Below, in pieces: positions 1-7,836 of a stretch of DNA of 27,416 nt. Both the position numbers and the translations under genes were made by a program. The DNA lies in assembly GCA_934317205.1 (NCBI GenBank), contig CAKREL010000021.1, positions 1 to 27,416 of the forward strand, read 5' to 3'. This stretch comes from an uncultured Eubacterium sp. (lineage in GTDB: Bacteria; Bacillota; Clostridia; Lachnospirales; Lachnospiraceae). The first letter of the stretch is position 1. Each line of letters opens with the position of its first letter. The notes under the pieces are model-generated. The model worked only from the letters and a program-made list of their open reading frames with translations. It was not told where the DNA came from and did not search any database.

Positions 1-71
1 CTTTTTTACAAGAAAGTGAGGATTTATGGAAAATAATTTAAAAGATCAACATTATAAAAACATGGGTATAA
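1..71. other. AT-rich foreign segment joined to a broken ArdC gene
   Basis: This stretch is visibly richer in A and T than the genes to its right. It ends at about position 72, exactly where the minus-strand ArdC reading frame stops matching its family. On the plus strand it holds a GTGAGG ribosome-binding site followed by an ATG at 26. That frame reads about 15 plausible residues (MENNLKDQHYKNMGI) before running antisense into the ArdC gene, so it may be the 5' end of another gene cut at the same junction. I do not recognise the peptide. It may be the end of an inserted element, a recombination scar or an assembly join. Confidence 0.5.
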
Positions 72-1310
72 CGCTTCCACTTCTTTGGTCTGGCGATTTT
101 TCAGGTCTTCCTGTTTCGCCATTTCCTCTTTATTATGTAACAGGGAATGTGCTGTCTCATGGATTGCAGTTTTTAGCGTCTGGCTCTCTGCCATCCCTTT
201 CTGAATAACGATCTCCTGCTTGACCGTATGGAAATATCCTTTGGTCTGACCTGTTAATTCGTCAAAACGGATAGGAACCGGCGCAACCTTTTCAACCGCC
301 TGCAAAAATTCTGCATAGTTTTCCACACTGGCGGTCAGTTCTGCCGCATCCAGTGTTTCAATGGGATCTCCTTCTGTCTGGGAAATATCGAACACATTCG
401 TTACTTTATATTTCTGGACGGTGACCTCTACCTCTTCCATTTCCGGATCACCATTTTCATCCAGAACCGGTTTGTTTTCTTCATCCAGTTTTTTCTGCTG
501 TCGCTTCTCTTTTACCGGGGCAGGCGCAATGATCCGGATCGCCTTTTCCCCTTTTTTCACCTGTCGCCCCAAAGATTTCCAACGTTCATATCCGGTTACA
601 AGTGTTGCTTCCGGCCGCTGCATGGAAATCAGGATTGTATTATTCAAACTGTATGTGTGGAATTTAGCCATAGTTTTCAGATACTGTGCATACTTTTCAG
701 AAGAAAACAGTTCTTTCATGCCATCTTCTAAGGAAGCCATGAGATCATCCATCTTTTTCTGCGGATCATATTTTACATTCCCGGATTTTTTTGGTGCATC
801 CGCCTGAAGGTTGATCGCATCCAGATCCTGCGCATATACCGGTTCTTTCATTTTCAGGATTTCCTTTTCCCGGAATGAATAGTATTCTATCCCACGTCCA
901 ACGATCACATGATCTGTCAATGGAATCCCAAGGATCATCCCCACCTGCTCCATACGGTCTGTGATCCGGATATCTTCTACGGACGGTTCCAGTGATCCGG
1001 ATGGATGATTATGCATCATGAGCATGGAATGTGCATTTGACAGGATGGCGGATTTATAGATTTCTCTTGGATGGACCATGGACTGGTCTAAGACTCCCAT
1101 ACTCACGATATTCATATTGATTGGTCTTAAATCTGCCTGCATATTGACCACACAGACCACTTCCCGGTCCAGGCCTTTCATCCATTCCCCCATCACCCGG
1201 ATGGCATCCTCTGGTGTCTTGAGTGGTATATCACTATATAAGGGTGGTTCCTCAATTAGACGGACTGCCACCTGATTTAAGGAATTTTCCTGATTCACTT
1301 CAAGCATCAT
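24..1310 (-). CDS. RadC/JAB-ArdC-like fusion protein, 3' end disrupted
   Basis: The N-terminal part is a RadC-type JAB/MPN domain with the metal motif HNHPSG at about residues 100-105, followed by S and D ligands. From about residue 180 the protein is ArdC-like: an N-terminal ssDNA-binding region, then a zincin HETAH motif (H384, E385, H388). ArdC-type proteins on mobile elements protect incoming DNA from restriction. The start ATG-ATG at 1310 follows AAGGAG. After KEVEA (near base 72) the frame runs into 15 unrelated residues and stops, whereas relatives continue with an ESVAY-like helix and a further C-terminal region. The gene is therefore 3'-truncated and the ArdC half is probably inactive. 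It is the last gene of the topB operon visible here. Confidence 0.8.
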   Translation of the reverse strand: MMLEVNQENSLNQVAVRLIEEPPLYSDIPLKTPEDAIRVMGEWMKGLDREVVCVVNMQADLRPINMNIVSMGVLDQSMVHPREIYKSAILSNAHSMLMMHNHPSGSLEPSVEDIRITDRMEQVGMILGIPLTDHVIVGRGIEYYSFREKEILKMKEPVYAQDLDAINLQADAPKKSGNVKYDPQKKMDDLMASLEDGMKELFSSEKYAQYLKTMAKFHTYSLNNTILISMQRPEATLVTGYERWKSLGRQVKKGEKAIRIIAPAPVKEKRQQKKLDEENKPVLDENGDPEMEEVEVTVQKYKVTNVFDISQTEGDPIETLDAAELTASVENYAEFLQAVEKVAPVPIRFDELTGQTKGYFHTVKQEIVIQKGMAESQTLKTAIHETAHSLLHNKEEMAKQEDLKNRQTKEVEALYPCFYNVDLLNYFP

Positions 1311-1338
1311 TTTCTTCTACTCCTTCTGTTGGTACAAC

Positions 1339-2397
1339 TTACAGTGACATATCATTTTTCTTTGGTTTTCCAGTCAGATTGCGTGGGATTGTGTCTTTTG
1401 GTTTATTCAGTCTATCCAGTGCTTCCTGTTTTTCACGCTGTCGCGCTTCATAAGCAGTTGCCCGCTCAAATATTTTATCTTCTGCATCATAATGGTACGC
1501 ATGATCCGTCAAACGTTCATGTGGATCTACCTCACTATAATTGACCTCTTCTACCATATCATCCAGAAAACTGCTGTCATCTACATAGGCTGCCGGGACG
1601 ATCAACTGTTCATGAACGGAGGAAGGCAGCACATAAAAACTATCCTTAATTTTTTCTGCAATCTGATCCATCACTCCAGGGTAAAACAACACCGCCGCCC
1701 CAAAGATCAGCTGCTCATTTGTAAGTACATACATTGGGATTACCATGTCAAACGAACCAACCTGACCATAATCAATATCGTCATGTCCCTGATACTCTGC
1801 TTCCTTTGACGCCAGATTCATGTTAAATAATGTACTGTTCATCTCCCCAAACATTGCTTCATGGATACGCGGACTGTTTTCCATTGCATCCTGGTGAAGC
1901 TGCTCCTTGGTGACCCCATAGTATCCCAACACCGTATCTGTCACCAACATAGAACCAAGATCCCGATCATTTCTGTGATCTACTTCTACATGATAGGTGA
2001 TTGCCAGATCATCAATCTTCGTATGCGGACAGGTTGCAAGGACTTCCTCATTTCCTTTTACTGCGTTTACGCGGAAAAACAGCTTTTTCTTCGCTTCTTC
2101 ATAATTCAGAAGCATGGTACTTAGATCCACTTCCGGCGGTTCTACTGTGATAAGTTCTGCCATTCTGCGAAGGACTATACCAATACTTCCATACTTCTGA
2201 TATTCTCCATAATAATGGTTCAGGTTCATAGACGGACCGATGGTTTCTCCTTCTTTCATAACAAGCAATGCAGTATACTGTTCATTCAACTTTTGTGCAT
2301 TATACAACTCTACGGTTGCACTTTGAAATTCTGCAGGTAAGTAAAATTTAATGCTGTTCTTTACATATGTTTTAAATTCATCAAATTCCATGATCAT
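1339..2397 (-). CDS. DUF5688 family mobile-element protein
   Basis: This 352-residue protein matches my recollection of the DUF5688 family, which is found next to topB in Tn1549/CTn-type elements; its function is unknown. It is soluble, with no signal peptide or membrane segment. The N-terminal half has the conserved 'LNHYYGEYQKYGSIGIVLRRMAE'-like region (shown in part), and the C-terminal tail is charged and rich in K, R, E and D. Its ATG overlaps the topB stop by 4 bp, which indicates translational coupling. The RadC-ArdC gene follows 28 bp downstream. The family assignment rests on context and remembered sequence, not on a search. Confidence 0.75.
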   Translation of the reverse strand: MIMEFDEFKTYVKNSIKFYLPAEFQSATVELYNAQKLNEQYTALLVMKEGETIGPSMNLNHYYGEYQKYGSIGIVLRRMAELITVEPPEVDLSTMLLNYEEAKKKLFFRVNAVKGNEEVLATCPHTKIDDLAITYHVEVDHRNDRDLGSMLVTDTVLGYYGVTKEQLHQDAMENSPRIHEAMFGEMNSTLFNMNLASKEAEYQGHDDIDYGQVGSFDMVIPMYVLTNEQLIFGAAVLFYPGVMDQIAEKIKDSFYVLPSSVHEQLIVPAAYVDDSSFLDDMVEEVNYSEVDPHERLTDHAYHYDAEDKIFERATAYEARQREKQEALDRLNKPKDTIPRNLTGKPKKNDMSL

Positions 2398-4496
2398 TTC
2401 TCTCCTTTTTTGTAAAATTGTTTTTTTCGTGGTGGAAATTCCAGACGGAACTGTACATGTTCATCCTGATATTCCATACACAGATCTGCTTCAAAGGTCG
2501 TTCCCTTTCTTACAGAATACAGATCCCGGACACGCGCCCGCCCGTTTTCCAACAGGTTCTCTGCCAGTGCCGGATCGATCACTTTTCGCATGGATGCCAG
2601 ATATCTGTTTTCTTTCCATAAAGCAAACCTGCAATCCGGATTTGAGCAGTAATAACTCTTCTTTCCTTCGTAGACAGCACTGCCACATGCCGGGCAGATA
2701 CCGATCTGAATGCGGTTTAAGAATTTTTCTTTTTCTTCTTCGGGGATCTTGCTGCATTCCTCAATAATCTTCTGCGTCAGCAATGTGATCCCATCCATAA
2801 ACCGCTGAACGGGAACCTTTCCCTGCTCCATCTCAAGCAGTTCATTTTCCCATTCTGCCGTCATAGATGGTGATTTCAGATATTCCGGCAGCACCTGAAT
2901 CAGCATGGTGCCATCCTGTGTTGGCAGTAACTGTTTTCCCCGACGCATGACATACCCACAAGTAATGAGTTTTTCGATGATGCCAGCTCTGGTTGCCGGT
3001 GTGCCGATCCCTTTTTTCTCTGTGTTTTTGTCAAAATCTGCCTTCCCGGCAGCTTCCATGGCACCAAGCAGCGTATCTTCAGAATATTGTTTCGGTGGAG
3101 AGGTATACAGCATCTTCTTGTTACACTCCTGCACCGGAAAATACTGACCTTCCTTTACCGCCGGGACAGTATCTGATTTCTCACCTGATTTCTGTTCCGA
3201 TCCTTCCTGATCTCCGGGCAGTTCCACACATTTCCATCCTTCATCCAGTACGGTCTTTCCTTTTGTCTGAAACATGACTCCTGCACATTCCGCCTGGATC
3301 TTCGTTTCTTCATAGACATAAGGCGGCAGTGTTGCAGCAAGCAGACGTCTGGATACCAGATACAAGATTTTGTCCTCATTTCGTCCCAATGTTCCAGATG
3401 TTGTGTTTTTCAGTTCTGCTGTCGGGATGATTGCGTGATGGTCTGATACTTTTTTACTGTTTAGGATCTTATCTGTCTGCACTGGAAGTTCTTCCCCGAA
3501 TGGATTTTTGAATCCGTAATATTCCTCCACGATCTCAATCTCATCCAGTGCAGCCCCTTTCATGTCATCCGTAAGGAACCGGCTGTCTGTACGCGGATAA
3601 GTAATCAGCTTTTTCTCATACAGCTTCTGTGCCGCATCTAAGGTCTGCTGTGCTGTCATTCCATACAGCCGGTTGGCATCCCTTTGTAAACTGGTCAGAT
3701 CATACAGTTTCGGGGCTGCTACTTCTTTTTGAAAAGTCGTGATCTCTTTAATCACAACGCTGTTGCCCCTGCATGCTTCCATCAGTGCATCGGCTTTCCG
3801 CTCATCAAAGATCTTCTCCTTTGTTACGGAAAAATCTTTTAAGTTCAGCGTCACGTTAAAATACTTTTCTTTCTGGAATTTCCGAATCTGCTCATTCCGC
3901 TCTACAAGCATAGCAAGCGTCGGGGACTGCACCCTTCCCACCGTCAGCTTTTTAAAATATTTTGTAGTATAGGCCCGGGTGGCATTGATCCCCACAAGCC
4001 AGTCTGCCTTTGCCCTGCATATGGAAGCTTTCGCCAGGTCATCATATGCCCTGGCATCTTTTAATTCCCTGAATCCTTTCCGGATCGCATCATCTTCCAT
4101 GGAACTGATCCATAACCGCTTGACCGGAAGTTTGCTGCCTGACATCGTATAGATCCTGCGGAAGATCAGTTCCCCTTCTCTTCCGGCATCACAGGCATTG
4201 ACCACGTATTCAAGCTCCGGCCAGTTTAACAGATGGCAGAGAATCTTATACTGCGCTTCTTTGCCTTTCGTTACAGCCAGCTGCCACTGTTTTGGGATGA
4301 TCGGCAGATCTTCAAACCGCCAGTTCTCAAATTTGCGATCATAGACATCCGGGAAAACATAGTCTGCCAGATGCCCCAGGCACCAGCTGATCAGGCAGTC
4401 GTCCCCCATCAGATATCCATCCTTTTTCTGCGTTGCTCCAAGTACATCCCCTATCGCATTTGAGACGCTTGGTTTCTCACTAATAATCAGGTACAT
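2394..4496 (-). CDS. topB: DNA topoisomerase III (type IA)
   Basis: This is a complete 700-residue type IA topoisomerase. The TOPRIM domain begins at the N-terminus (SEKPSV with Glu7) and contains the acidic DAGREGELIFR motif near residue 105. The active-site tyrosine is Y300 in the motif ITYPRTDSR. A C-terminal zinc ribbon is present at about residues 620-650 (CPACG...CSNPDC). Topoisomerase III relaxes and decatenates DNA; ICE-encoded copies are thought to help process DNA during transfer. The start follows GAAAGGAGGG. A bipartite promoter-like motif shared with the pilin and sigma genes lies about 40 nt upstream, so this gene probably begins a new transcription unit with DUF5688 and RadC-ArdC. 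Confidence 0.95.
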   Translation of the reverse strand: MYLIISEKPSVSNAIGDVLGATQKKDGYLMGDDCLISWCLGHLADYVFPDVYDRKFENWRFEDLPIIPKQWQLAVTKGKEAQYKILCHLLNWPELEYVVNACDAGREGELIFRRIYTMSGSKLPVKRLWISSMEDDAIRKGFRELKDARAYDDLAKASICRAKADWLVGINATRAYTTKYFKKLTVGRVQSPTLAMLVERNEQIRKFQKEKYFNVTLNLKDFSVTKEKIFDERKADALMEACRGNSVVIKEITTFQKEVAAPKLYDLTSLQRDANRLYGMTAQQTLDAAQKLYEKKLITYPRTDSRFLTDDMKGAALDEIEIVEEYYGFKNPFGEELPVQTDKILNSKKVSDHHAIIPTAELKNTTSGTLGRNEDKILYLVSRRLLAATLPPYVYEETKIQAECAGVMFQTKGKTVLDEGWKCVELPGDQEGSEQKSGEKSDTVPAVKEGQYFPVQECNKKMLYTSPPKQYSEDTLLGAMEAAGKADFDKNTEKKGIGTPATRAGIIEKLITCGYVMRRGKQLLPTQDGTMLIQVLPEYLKSPSMTAEWENELLEMEQGKVPVQRFMDGITLLTQKIIEECSKIPEEEKEKFLNRIQIGICPACGSAVYEGKKSYYCSNPDCRFALWKENRYLASMRKVIDPALAENLLENGRARVRDLYSVRKGTTFEADLCMEYQDEHVQFRLEFPPRKKQFYKKGEK

Positions 4497-4534
4497 TTTT
4501 TATGCCCTCCTTTCACTAATCGTGTACAGGAGGC

Positions 4535-4563
4535 GCTTCATACAAAATGTTTTTCAGATTTTT
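4535..4563 (-). promoter_or_regulatory. Candidate alternative-sigma promoter upstream of topB
   Basis: On the minus strand AAAAATCT (4556-4563) is followed by exactly 12 nt and GTATGAAGC (4535-4543). This matches the spacing and sequence of the elements before the sigma-like gene and the pilin gene (AAAAATTT, 12 nt, GTATAAGC), apart from one inserted G and one T-to-C change. It does not resemble a sigma-A promoter. It sits directly behind the DUF4366 stop and about 40 nt ahead of the topB ATG. Confidence 0.5.
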
Positions 4564-5316
4564 TTATTCATCCTTAGGATCTTCCTCTTCATATGGGAAA
4601 TCTTCCTGCTCCATGCCCTGATTTTCACCATCATCCTCTTTTGGTCTGCCCGGTTTATAGATCTTGAAATAGTAGTACGCACCGACTGCTCCAAGTGCCA
4701 GTAACAGGATCGTTGTCATTATCGTTTTCATGGATGATGTCTTTTTCTGCTCCGCCGGTTTTGTCACTTCCGGAGTCGCACTGCTTTCCTCATCCGTAGA
4801 TTCTTTTGTCGTTTCCGGAAGCACCACACCGGTTTTACTGTTTTCCGTACTTTCCTTTAATGCTTCCAGTTCTTCATCCGAAAGGAATTCTGTCAGATCA
4901 TTTTCATCCACTGCTGAGAGCATATAGACGTTATTGCTGGTTGCAGATTTATCGATGACCAGATAGAAAGTATTATTGTTTGCGGTACGGATCGTATAAA
5001 ATTCCTTACTCGAACCGTCGGTAATGGAATCCTGCAGCGTAGCAGTGCCCGGGACAGAAAACGCTGTCCCTGCCTCTGTTTGTTCTGTCACAGCATTGGC
5101 ATCCTCTGTTGCCGCTTTATTCTGTCCGGCATCCGCCTCATTTCCATTGGCTGCTTCTCCGGAAGCATCCTCACCTGCTCCATCCCCAGTTTCAGTCAGA
5201 AGCTGTTCTTCCGTCCCGGATGAGACATAAGCAAATGCCGGTGTGCAGCTTCCCATGAGCATTGCTGCAGTGGCTGCCATCATTGCTGCTTTTTTCCAAT
5301 AGCTATATTTCTTCAT
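4564..5316 (-). CDS. DUF4366 (CD1107-type) membrane-anchored conjugation protein
   Basis: This 250-residue protein has an N-terminal signal peptide (KKAAMMAATAAMLMGSCTPAFA), then a low-complexity A/E/G/T-rich region. A conserved core at about residues 85-150 (FYTIRTANNNTFYLVID) marks the DUF4366/CD1107 family. A transmembrane helix lies near residues 197-218, followed by an acidic cytoplasmic tail. The predicted topology is an extracellular domain tethered to the membrane. Its ATG lies one base after the DUF4315 stop with an AGGAGG site, so the two genes are co-translated. The family is a standard part of Tn1549/CTn transfer modules; a role in the mating channel is inferred from position only. 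Confidence 0.85.
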   Translation of the reverse strand: MKKYSYWKKAAMMAATAAMLMGSCTPAFAYVSSGTEEQLLTETGDGAGEDASGEAANGNEADAGQNKAATEDANAVTEQTEAGTAFSVPGTATLQDSITDGSSKEFYTIRTANNNTFYLVIDKSATSNNVYMLSAVDENDLTEFLSDEELEALKESTENSKTGVVLPETTKESTDEESSATPEVTKPAEQKKTSSMKTIMTTILLLALGAVGAYYYFKIYKPGRPKEDDGENQGMEQEDFPYEEEDPKDE

Positions 5317-5317
5317 A

Positions 5318-5584
5318 TCAAGATTCCTCCTCTTTCTTTTCCTGTGGTGTCTCTGGCTGCAGCTTCACTCTTGTTTCCAAGCAGATGCTGCCATCCTGGA
5401 TCTGACTCAAAAAGTCCACCAGTTCTTCCGTAGACATCTTTTTGCTCCGGATGCTTTTTATGATCTCGTTATCCTCTTCCTGCTTTAATGCCACCCGGAC
5501 ACCTTTTACATAAGACTGCAGCTGTTCGATCTTTTCTTCTGTTTTTTCAATCTCTTCCAGATATTTTTTAATTCGTTTGTTCAA
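5318..5584 (-). CDS. DUF4315 family small coiled-coil protein (TTG start)
   Basis: This 88-residue protein begins with NKRIKKYLEEIEKTEEKIEQL, a highly charged coiled coil, and matches DUF4315, a constant neighbour of DUF4366 and the NlpC/P60 protein in these elements. I chose the TTG at 5584 because GGAAAGGAG lies 8 nt ahead of it. The longer in-frame reading from 5683 would overlap the NlpC/P60 gene by about 80 bp and add residues unlike the family. The ribosome-binding site overlaps the NlpC/P60 stop codon (5602-5604), which suggests coupled translation. Function is unknown. Confidence 0.85.
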   Translation of the reverse strand: MNKRIKKYLEEIEKTEEKIEQLQSYVKGVRVALKQEEDNEIIKSIRSKKMSTEELVDFLSQIQDGSICLETRVKLQPETPQEKKEEES

Positions 5585-5601
5585 ATGTGCACGCTCCTTT
5601 C

Positions 5602-7740
5602 CTATGGCAGCCTTCCAAAGCCAAGGAAATGTTGCTGCCAGTATGTTGTGTTGATATTGGTATATTGGATCGGATTTCCACAATGGATCATCATCCCGTT
5701 TCCGACATAGATCCCCACATGGCTTGCTCCGTCCGTCTGATATGTTTTCTCAAAAAAGACCAGGTCACCCGGCTTTGCATCTTCTGCAGAAACAGCAGTG
5801 CATTGAGACATCAGGCCATTGGCAGTCTGCCGCCCCATATCCCATCCATTCTCACTATGATTGACCACCCAGGATACGAATCCGGAGCAGTCAAATCCCG
5901 TCTGCGGGCTGTCCCCGCCCCAGACATACGGCATACCAAGATACTTTTCTGCTTCCTGAATCATCCTTGCAAAGCGTTCATCAGATAATGCTTCCGGCGG
6001 GATCTCATAGCGGAATCCATCGGATCCTCCGGCTGGAAGTGTCGTGATATCAAACAGATAACTGCGGTTTCCATACGTTGCATTCAGTGCCTCATACAAT
6101 TTCTTTTCTGCTCTGTTCATCCGGTTTGTTACAATGTCCTGGAAGGAATGATTGGTCAGCTGAATGCTGTAGATCTTCTTTGTGGTTGTCACTGTCGTGG
6201 TGACTTCTTTCGTGCCGTTGGAATCTGCCAGATATGCTTCCCATTTTTTGTGACCATGTGCCAGTGCCTGCAAGTGTGTATCGTAATACACATCAAAATC
6301 CACACCATATTTTGCAAAGTTTCCTGTATCCTCAACGGTATATTCGATCCCGTTCATGATGACTTTTGTCCCAAGGGGGACGATCGGATTTTTCGCATCC
6401 ACTGCCAGTGTATGATTTGATGTTGGTTTTACGCCACTTGCCGTAACACCGCCGGACCATTTACCGCAACAGATTACACAGTTGCAGTATCCGCTGGTCA
6501 CCACCGTTCCAAGGGATTCTCCCACCTTGACGGTTTTCGTCTTTGTCACAGTTTCTGTGGAACTCTTTGTTGAAAGGGTATACTGCGCCTGAAACAGTTC
6601 ATCCAGTTCCTCTTTGACCTGTGCAAAGGTAAATTCCTGATACTTTGCGGTCAGATAAGAGATCAGATGATACGGATTATGGGAGATCTCATCCACCTGA
6701 TAACGGTATTCGTCATATCCGGGATGTTTTTTCTCCATGGAATTGATCTGCTGATTCAGCTTATCTTCCAGCCCGGCATAATAATCCTCTACCGTATGTA
6801 TGGTCTCATCACTGCTGACATAGCTTGTCATTCCGATCAGGGACCCTGCCCCCTGCATGGTAACCGCACAGCTCCCGACAAAACTCACAAGAATGACCAG
6901 CAGCAATAACAGAATCCCAACAGGCAATAACAGTGCCCGGTTCTTTTTAGGGATTACTTCCGGGATCTGTCTGACCTTCTCTTTAACGGAACGGAAACGT
7001 CTGGTTTTTCCGGGGTTATATCCTGTCCCCGGTTCTGTAATTTTCCATTTTTGCCAAGTCCCAGACTGCATCCGTTTCTTTTGCTGCTTTTTCTTCCATG
7101 CCTGCTTTTTGCCATCCGCCTGGTCAGATGCCTTTTGACGCTCTGATTGTCTGCCAGTATCCGGATCTTTGGAATCTTTCCAGAGAAACTTACTTCTGTT
7201 TTCAGATTCCAATTTTTTGTGTCTAATCTGGTCAGCCCGGACAGAAACCTGCCTTATGGCTCCCATACTTGCTTCCCCTGCCCGCTGCTCCGGGTGCGGT
7301 GCTTCCCCATCCTCATTTGTCTGACTTTTTTCAAACAGGAACCGGCTTGTCCTGGAAAGTGTGTCTCCCACCCGGATAGGACTTCCTGCTCTGCAGGGCA
7401 TCTGATCATCCGTTTCAAATACGAACCTTTGTCCTTGCTCTGACTCAGGGATTACTTGTGACTGCGTCAATTTCTTCTGACTGGCTTTCTGATATTCTTT
7501 TTTGTACCGCGTCTTTTGATCTGCTTTTGGGCTGTCCCCAGAAGCATGTAGTTCTTTTTGAGGCTGCTCCCTGTCAGATGTTTCTTCCTGATCTGACTCT
7601 GACGCTCTTTGGAAGCGGTATGCTTGCTGTTTTCTCTTTCGTGAATCACGTTTCCCCTGTGCAGATTCTTCTGATGTCAGCACATCTTTCTTCCGGTTCC
7701 ATGCCGTTTTCTTTTTCGTTTTAAATTCTCTACCTGCCAT
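5602..7740 (-). CDS. NlpC/P60 cell-wall hydrolase with 3D-like domain (CD1108 type)
   Basis: This 712-residue protein is the likely peptidoglycan hydrolase that opens the wall for the conjugation channel. Residues 1-265 are very basic, low in complexity and presumably cytoplasmic. One transmembrane helix lies at about 268-292. Next comes a region with a short coiled coil, then a 3D/RlpA-like domain (VTASGVKPTSNHTLAVD ... VEDTGNF ... DFDVYYD). The C-terminal NlpC/P60 domain has the catalytic Cys618 in DCSG, His674 in SHVG and a third polar residue, probably His686. The start at 7740 follows AAGGAGG. An intrinsic terminator lies between this gene and virB4. The NlpC domain cleaves peptide stems, and the 3D domain may add glycan-strand activity. 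Confidence 0.9.
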   Translation of the reverse strand: MAGREFKTKKKTAWNRKKDVLTSEESAQGKRDSRKRKQQAYRFQRASESDQEETSDREQPQKELHASGDSPKADQKTRYKKEYQKASQKKLTQSQVIPESEQGQRFVFETDDQMPCRAGSPIRVGDTLSRTSRFLFEKSQTNEDGEAPHPEQRAGEASMGAIRQVSVRADQIRHKKLESENRSKFLWKDSKDPDTGRQSERQKASDQADGKKQAWKKKQQKKRMQSGTWQKWKITEPGTGYNPGKTRRFRSVKEKVRQIPEVIPKKNRALLLPVGILLLLLVILVSFVGSCAVTMQGAGSLIGMTSYVSSDETIHTVEDYYAGLEDKLNQQINSMEKKHPGYDEYRYQVDEISHNPYHLISYLTAKYQEFTFAQVKEELDELFQAQYTLSTKSSTETVTKTKTVKVGESLGTVVTSGYCNCVICCGKWSGGVTASGVKPTSNHTLAVDAKNPIVPLGTKVIMNGIEYTVEDTGNFAKYGVDFDVYYDTHLQALAHGHKKWEAYLADSNGTKEVTTTVTTTKKIYSIQLTNHSFQDIVTNRMNRAEKKLYEALNATYGNRSYLFDITTLPAGGSDGFRYEIPPEALSDERFARMIQEAEKYLGMPYVWGGDSPQTGFDCSGFVSWVVNHSENGWDMGRQTANGLMSQCTAVSAEDAKPGDLVFFEKTYQTDGASHVGIYVGNGMMIHCGNPIQYTNINTTYWQQHFLGFGRLP

Positions 7741-7780
7741 TTCCCGCCTCCTTTCTGCAGATACGTTTGTTTTCAGGCAT

Positions 7781-7814
7781 AAAAAATGACAAACAGCTGT
7801 CCCTTCCGTTTGCC
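7781..7814 (-). terminator. Intrinsic terminator between virB4 and the NlpC/P60 gene
   Basis: On the minus strand GGCAAACGG pairs with CTGTTTGTC (9 bp, two of them G-U), with a 9-nt loop, followed by A and a run of six Ts. It begins 22 bp after the virB4 stop and ends 40 bp before the next ATG. I see no promoter in that space, so read-through or antitermination is needed for the downstream genes. Confidence 0.6.
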
Positions 7815-7836
7815 AATACTCATGCTGCCAGATGGA

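Noticed and set aside
361..807. 148-residue plus-strand open frame
   Set aside because: It lies fully antisense to the RadC-ArdC gene and is rich in Ser and Phe from reversed Glu and Lys codons.
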